A stretch of 9,311 bases of DNA from an uncultured Coriobacteriaceae bacterium (GTDB taxonomy: Bacteria > Actinomycetota > Coriobacteriia > Coriobacteriales > Atopobiaceae), in assembly GCA_902766805.1 (NCBI GenBank), contig CACXFF010000048.1:1-9311 (forward strand). Direction: 5' to 3'. Shown here in pieces: positions 5,031 to 9,311 of the stretch. The notes beneath the pieces are model-generated. The model was given only the letters and a program-made list of their open reading frames with translations, was not told the DNA's origin and searched no databases. How positions within the stretch are numbered: the first letter of the stretch is position 1; the number at the start of each line of letters is the position of its first letter. Made by a program: the position numbers and the translations under genes.

Positions 5031-6413
5031 ATGGCAGAGAAAAAGCTCGCAGACGGTCGCGTCATGCGCAACTTCGCGATCGGACAGCTCGGCTGGGCGC
5101 TGCTGAGCGGCGTGGTGTCCAACTGGCTGCTCTACTTCTACATGCCCAGCCAGGAGACCATCGCGGCGGGCATGCCGCTGTTCATCACGCAGGGCATCGT
5201 GTTCGCCGGCATGACGGTCATCGGCCTCATCACTGCCTTCTGCCGCCTGGTGGACGGCTTCATCGATCCGTTCATCGCGAGCAAGTCCGACTCGCTCAAT
5301 CACCCGCTGGGCCGCCGCATCCCGTTCATGCGCTGGTTTGCGGTGCCCTTCGGCATCATGACCGTGGTGGTGTTCACGCTGCCGGGCCTGGGCTCCGAGC
5401 TCTTCAATGACATTGCGCTGTTCGTGTGCCTGGTGCTGTTCTACATCTCCCTGTCGCTGTACTGCACGCCGTTCAACGCGCTCATTCCCGAGCTTGGCCG
5501 CACGCAGGATCTGCGCGTGAACCTCTCCACCTTCATCTCGGTCACCTATTTCCTGGGCACGGCCTTCGCCTACTTGGTGCCCACCATCGCGGGCCTGTTC
5601 CAGGCTTCGCTGGGCATTGCCAATGCGTACCGCGTGACCATCGCCATTCTTGCCGCCGTCGCCATCGCCTGCATGCTGGTCCCTGCCTTCACCATCGACG
5701 AAAACGCCTACGCCGAGACCGAGCCCTCTACCACGCCCATGGGCGCGAGCGTCATCAAAACCTTCAAGAACAAGGACTTCCAGGTCTTCGAGATTTCCGA
5801 CATCCTGTATTGGGTGGCCATCACCATGTTCCAGACCGGCATGCCCTTCTACGTCACGAGCCTCATCGGCCTGGACGAGTCGTGGAACTTCATCCTGTTC
5901 GCGGGCATGACGCTCATCAGCCTTGCGTTCTACGCACCGGTCAACATCCTTGCCAAGCGCATGGGCAAAAAGAAGCTCGTGGCCTTCGCGTTCTTCTTCT
6001 TCTGCCTGGCGTTCCTGGTCACGAGCGTGTGCGGGCAGTTCGGCGTGCCCGAGCTCGCGTGGGGCGCCCTGGTGGCGATCCTGGCTGCCATCCCGATGGC
6101 CGTCCTGGGCATCTTGCCGCAGGCGGTGCTGGCCGACATCGCCGAGTCCGATGCCGTGGAGACGGGCGAGAACCGCGAAGGCATGTTCTATGCCGCACGC
6201 ACCTTCTCCATGACGCTCGGACAGTCGCTTGCCATGATTCTGTTCTCCTCGATCGCGACGATCGGCAGTGACGGCTTTGGCTACCGCATCACGGCGGTCG
6301 TCGCCACCGTCTTCTGCCTGTTGGGCGGTCTGGTGTTCCTGCGTTATCGCGAGGGACGCGTGCTCCAGGTCGTCGCGCGCCACACCAAAGAGCTCACGGG
6401 CGTGGACGAGTAG
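5031..6413 (+). CDS. GPH-family sugar:cation symporter (MelB-like, MFS)
   Basis: This 460-aa polytopic protein has about 12 hydrophobic segments, as expected for the major facilitator superfamily. The glycoside-pentoside-hexuronide:cation symporter subfamily is shown by RLVDGFIDPFIASKSD (72-87) followed by HPLGRRIPF (91-99) in the loop between helices 2 and 3. The D in the DP pair corresponds to acidic residues that bind cation and sugar in MelB. The second-half motif DIAESDAVETGENREGMFY (369-387) is also typical. The start at 5031 follows AAAGGA at 5015-5020; an upstream in-frame GTG at 4977 lacks a good site. Neighbouring alpha-galactosidase and galactokinase genes make an alpha-galactoside such as melibiose the likely substrate, with Na+ or H+ as coupling ion; neither can be told from sequence alone. 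It is probably co-transcribed with the TetR gene 77 bp upstream. Confidence 0.9.
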   Translation: MAEKKLADGRVMRNFAIGQLGWALLSGVVSNWLLYFYMPSQETIAAGMPLFITQGIVFAGMTVIGLITAFCRLVDGFIDPFIASKSDSLNHPLGRRIPFMRWFAVPFGIMTVVVFTLPGLGSELFNDIALFVCLVLFYISLSLYCTPFNALIPELGRTQDLRVNLSTFISVTYFLGTAFAYLVPTIAGLFQASLGIANAYRVTIAILAAVAIACMLVPAFTIDENAYAETEPSTTPMGASVIKTFKNKDFQVFEISDILYWVAITMFQTGMPFYVTSLIGLDESWNFILFAGMTLISLAFYAPVNILAKRMGKKKLVAFAFFFFCLAFLVTSVCGQFGVPELAWGALVAILAAIPMAVLGILPQAVLADIAESDAVETGENREGMFYAARTFSMTLGQSLAMILFSSIATIGSDGFGYRITAVVATVFCLLGGLVFLRYREGRVLQVVARHTKELTGVDE

Positions 6414-6501
6414 GCCCACATAGAAGCTAGTCCGCAGCCGGGCCATACCGTCCGTGCCACGTCGCGCGCCGTGTCGCGCACCCTACCAGAGGAGAGTACC
6501 C

Positions 6502-8100
6502 ATGACTGTAAGTCCCACCTTCCACATCTGCTTCATAGCTCAGGGCGGGGCGACGCGCGAGGTCACCATAGCCCAGGGCAAGGCTTGGCCGCGCGAGTCG
6601 GCCGACGCCCTGGGCCTCAAGGTCCTGCGCGGCCCCATCAGCTGGCGCCTGAGCGTCTGCCCCCAGGTGCCCGTGCGCGTGCTGTCCGTGAGCGCCGTCG
6701 TACCGTCGCCGCTGCGCTCGTCCGACGCCCTTTTCCTTTCGGGCTATAACTGCTGGACCGACAGTACCGAGCAGGCTCCCATAGGCATCACGCGCGGCCT
6801 GGAGGGCGTGCCCAGGCAGGTCGTGGACAAGTGGGTCTTGGATGGCTCGGGCGACTACCGTTTCACGTCCAGCGACCTGCGTCCCGGCCATATGCACGGG
6901 TTCGGGTACTGCTACGCGCGCTTCGACGACGAGGTGGAGCTCATCGCGAGCCTCACGGAGGACAATGGCCTCACGACCATTCGCGAGGATCTTTTTGGGC
7001 AGTGTTGGCTGCTGGACAAAGAGCCGCCCGCGCGCGAGCTGGCGGCGGGTGAGCAGCGTGAGCTCATGGGCCTGTGCTGTGTGCGTGCATCGTTGCCGCA
7101 GGCGGTGAGCAGCTGGCTCGCGTGCGCGCACATCACCCGGCGCGAGGCGCCAGCGCTCGTGGGCTTCTCCAGCTGGTATCGCTACTACAACGACATCTCG
7201 GCCAAGAGGCTTTCGGGCGACCTGGCGAGCGTGGCTGAGCTTTTGGGCTCGTGCGACCTGGGCCACTGCGCAGGCGTGTTCCAAGTGGATGACGGCTATG
7301 CCAAGGTGGGCGACTGGCTGGAGCCCAGCGAGGAGGCCTTCCCCGAGGGTATGGGTGCCATGGCTCGCGCCGTGCGTGACGCAGGCCTGGTACCCGGTCT
7401 GTGGATGGCGCCGTTCCTGGTGGAGCGGGAGAGCCGGGTGTTCGCTGAACACCAGGACTGGCTGCTGCGCGACGACCAAGGCGAGCTTGTGACCTGCGGC
7501 AGCAACTGGAGCGGTTCGGTGGCGCTCGACACGCGCAAACCCGAAGTGCGCGCCTACGTGCGCGAGTCTTTGTCCACCGCGACGAGAGACTGGGGCTATC
7601 AGCTGCTCAAGCTGGACTTCCTCTTCGCGGCGTGCATGCTCCCGCACGATGGCCTCAATCGCGGAGAGCTCATGGCTGACGCGCTTGACCTGTTGCGCGA
7701 CTCCGTTCCGGAGGGGACGTGGTTCGACCTGTGCGGTGTGCCGCAGTTCCACGCCTTTGGCCGCACGGAGTACTGCCGCGTGGGCTGCGACGTGGGCTTG
7801 GACTGGGATGACGTGCCGTACATGCGCGCGCTGCATCGCGAGCGTGTGTCCACCAAGCGCAGCTTGGCCAACACACGCGCCAAGGCGCACCTGGACGGGC
7901 GGGTCTTCCGCAACGACCCCGACGTGTTCTTCCTGCGGAGGGACGTGAGCCTGACCGACGCGCAGCGCGCCGACCTGCTGCATGCCGACGCCACCTGTGG
8001 CGGCGTGTTCTTCACGAGCGATGATGTTGCGGCGTGGGACGAGGGCCAGTTGGCGGACTTCCGCGCGGCGCTCAAGACCTTCGTGGACAAGGAACGCTAG
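6502..8100 (+). CDS. Alpha-galactosidase, GH36-type, intracellular
   Basis: This retaining glycosidase is predicted to release terminal alpha-linked galactose. FLSGYNCWTDS (78-88) corresponds to the N-terminal GYxSW-like region of GH36. The barrel is marked by FQVDDGY (260-266), GDWLEPSEEAFPEGM (270-284) and GLVPGLWMAPFLVERES (295-311). The nucleophile should be D372 in LLKLDF, and the acid/base D430 in CRVGCD. NDPDVFFLR (471-479) is another family landmark. At 532 aa it is shorter than the ~700-aa classical enzymes, with reduced outer domains. No signal peptide is present, so it acts on imported sugar. ATG 6502 has AGAGGAGAG upstream; an in-frame GTG at 6454 would add a basic, unlikely leader. 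The 88-bp gap to the symporter gene shows no terminator. Substrate preference (melibiose, raffinose, or alpha-galactosyl glycan) is not predictable; a related alpha-linked sugar such as GalNAc cannot be excluded. Confidence 0.9.
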   Translation: MTVSPTFHICFIAQGGATREVTIAQGKAWPRESADALGLKVLRGPISWRLSVCPQVPVRVLSVSAVVPSPLRSSDALFLSGYNCWTDSTEQAPIGITRGLEGVPRQVVDKWVLDGSGDYRFTSSDLRPGHMHGFGYCYARFDDEVELIASLTEDNGLTTIREDLFGQCWLLDKEPPARELAAGEQRELMGLCCVRASLPQAVSSWLACAHITRREAPALVGFSSWYRYYNDISAKRLSGDLASVAELLGSCDLGHCAGVFQVDDGYAKVGDWLEPSEEAFPEGMGAMARAVRDAGLVPGLWMAPFLVERESRVFAEHQDWLLRDDQGELVTCGSNWSGSVALDTRKPEVRAYVRESLSTATRDWGYQLLKLDFLFAACMLPHDGLNRGELMADALDLLRDSVPEGTWFDLCGVPQFHAFGRTEYCRVGCDVGLDWDDVPYMRALHRERVSTKRSLANTRAKAHLDGRVFRNDPDVFFLRRDVSLTDAQRADLLHADATCGGVFFTSDDVAAWDEGQLADFRAALKTFVDKER

Positions 8101-8184
8101 ATTGGATGCGACCTCTGCTGCTGCGGGGGCCAATGTTTGGAGACGGTACGCCGCTTCGTGCGGCATGGTGAAGGGGGAAGATCC

Positions 8185-9311
8185 GTGCACATTCCCGATT
8201 CTTTCAGTGATGCCCAGCGTGAGACGATCCTGGGGCTTTTCGACGAGTTCCGCAGCCGTTTCGGCGTGACCGAAGCCGACGAGTTCGGCTACGTGCGCAC
8301 ACCCGGGCGCACGGAGATCGCCGGCAACCACACCGACCACGAGGGAGGCTCGGTCATCGGCGCAGCGGTGGACCGCTACGTGCACGGCATCTTCTCGCCA
8401 GCGGATGGCGACATGATCCGCATCGAGAGCTTGGGCTTCTGCTCCATCGATGTGCGCCTGGACGATCTCGCGCCCCGTGCCGATGAGCAGGGCAGCTCCG
8501 CGGCGCTCGTGCGCGGCATGGCGGCGCTCTTCGCCGAGCGCGGTTTCGTTCCGCAGGCCTTCGATGCGGTCATCAGCTCCGAGGTGCCTGGGGGCTCTGG
8601 CCTCTCGTCGTCGGCGGCCTTCGAGCTCGAGCTTGCGGGCGCCATGAACGCCCTGTGGGCCAAGGGCGTGCTCGCCCCCGAAGACATGGCGCTCATGGCG
8701 CAGCGCGTGGAGCGGGAGTGGTTCGGCAAGCCCTGCGGCCTGCTCGACCAGGCGTCCGTTGCGCTGGGCGGCATCCAGCACATGGACTTCTCGGTGCCGG
8801 GACGCCTGGAGGCGCACGAACTGGACTTCGATTTCGCCAAGGCGGGCTATGTCATCTGCCTGGTGGCGGTGGGCGCCGATCACGCTGCGCTCACCAGCGA
8901 ATATGCCGCCGTTCCCGCCGAGATGCAGGCCGTGGCGCACGAGCTGGGCCACGAGCGTTTGGGCGACTTGCCTGAGAGCGACGTCATCGAGCACTTCCCC
9001 GAGCTGCGTGCGCGCCTGGGCGACCGGCCCATGCTGCGCGCCCTGCACTACTACCGCGAGGATCGCCTGGTGACCGAGCGCGCCCAAGCCCTGCGCGCAG
9101 GCGACATGGACCGCTTCCTGGCGCTCACGCGCGCCAGTGGCGCCAGCTCGGCCATGTACCTGCAGAACGTCTCGGTCGCAGGCGCTCCCGAGCAGCCTGC
9201 GATGCTGGCCTTGGCCCTGGCCGAGGAGCTTGCGGGACAGTCCGCGGCGGTGCGTATCCATGGCGGCGGCTTCGGCGGCACCATCCAAGTGTTCCTTCCC
9301 GCGGAGCGTGC
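8185..9311 (+). CDS. galK: Galactokinase, 3' end outside window
   Basis: This GHMP-family kinase converts galactose and ATP to galactose-1-phosphate, the entry to the Leloir pathway. The 375 visible residues include all three family motifs. The galactokinase signature region is GRTEIAGNHTDHEGG (41-55), with catalytic R42. The phosphate loop is VPGGSGLSSSAAFE (134-147). The C-terminal motif is HGGGFGGTIQVF (359-370). KPCGLLDQ (182-189) supplies the likely catalytic base D188. Most galactokinases read G-E-H-T-D-Y in motif 1; here it is G-N-H-T-D-H, a variant I associate with a subfamily in anaerobic gut bacteria. The start is GTG 8185, supported by AAGGGGGA at 8171-8178; the nearby ATG at 8165 is out of frame. 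Probably only a few dozen residues are missing at the right edge. It is last in the visible operon, 84 bp after the alpha-galactosidase, whose product it would use. Confidence 0.92.
   Translation, partial: MHIPDSFSDAQRETILGLFDEFRSRFGVTEADEFGYVRTPGRTEIAGNHTDHEGGSVIGAAVDRYVHGIFSPADGDMIRIESLGFCSIDVRLDDLAPRADEQGSSAALVRGMAALFAERGFVPQAFDAVISSEVPGGSGLSSSAAFELELAGAMNALWAKGVLAPEDMALMAQRVEREWFGKPCGLLDQASVALGGIQHMDFSVPGRLEAHELDFDFAKAGYVICLVAVGADHAALTSEYAAVPAEMQAVAHELGHERLGDLPESDVIEHFPELRARLGDRPMLRALHYYREDRLVTERAQALRAGDMDRFLALTRASGASSAMYLQNVSVAGAPEQPAMLALALAEELAGQSAAVRIHGGGFGGTIQVFLPAER

Noticed and set aside
8150..8164. GCCGC-TTCGT-GCGGC hairpin before galactokinase as a terminator
   Set aside because: The stem is only 5 bp with no T-run, and the genes on either side act in one pathway, so termination there is unlikely.
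6427..9288. A 953-codon open frame on the minus strand opposite alpha-galactosidase and galactokinase
   Set aside because: It is antisense to two genes with intact family motifs, has no recognisable domain, is rich in Arg/His/Ala, and is a typical mirror frame of high-GC coding DNA.

Overview
The window is GC-rich with tightly packed genes. Gene content and base composition point to a high-GC, sugar-fermenting Actinomycetota, most likely a gut-type member of the Coriobacteriia (Collinsella/Olsenella-like). That placement is an inference from composition, codon use and gene families; no rRNA or marker gene is present.

Left part (1-2588). A response-regulator gene of the OmpR/PhoB type runs off the left edge on the minus strand (starts at 315). 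It is divergent from a PiT-family phosphate permease gene (591-1646). The 275-bp spacer between them carries a perfect 17-bp inverted repeat, overlapped by phased TTCACA-like direct repeats that could be a Pho box. After the permease comes a gene-free stretch of almost 500 bp (1647-2138). It holds two identical 36-nt repeats, each able to fold on itself, on either side of a GC-rich segment with its own long imperfect inverted repeat and a perfect 14-bp hairpin. An acylphosphatase gene with an N-terminal extension follows (2139-2588). It converges on the next gene across a shared hairpin.

Right part (2615-9311). This is a galactoside-utilisation locus built around one divergent control region. 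To the left (minus strand) is a 507-aa GT-B glycosyltransferase-like protein of unknown function. To the right (plus strand) is an apparent operon: TetR-family regulator, GPH-family (MelB-like) sugar/cation symporter, intracellular GH36-type alpha-galactosidase, and galactokinase (partial, cut by the right edge). Between the divergent genes lies a 39-bp almost perfect palindrome in which GATAG/CTATC half-sites repeat exactly every 10 bp, the obvious operator for the TetR protein. The inferred pathway is uptake of an alpha-galactoside by cation symport, release of galactose in the cytoplasm, phosphorylation to galactose-1-phosphate and entry into the Leloir pathway. The role of the divergent glycosyltransferase-like protein is the main open question.

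No tRNA, rRNA, CRISPR array, insertion sequence or phage gene was recognised.
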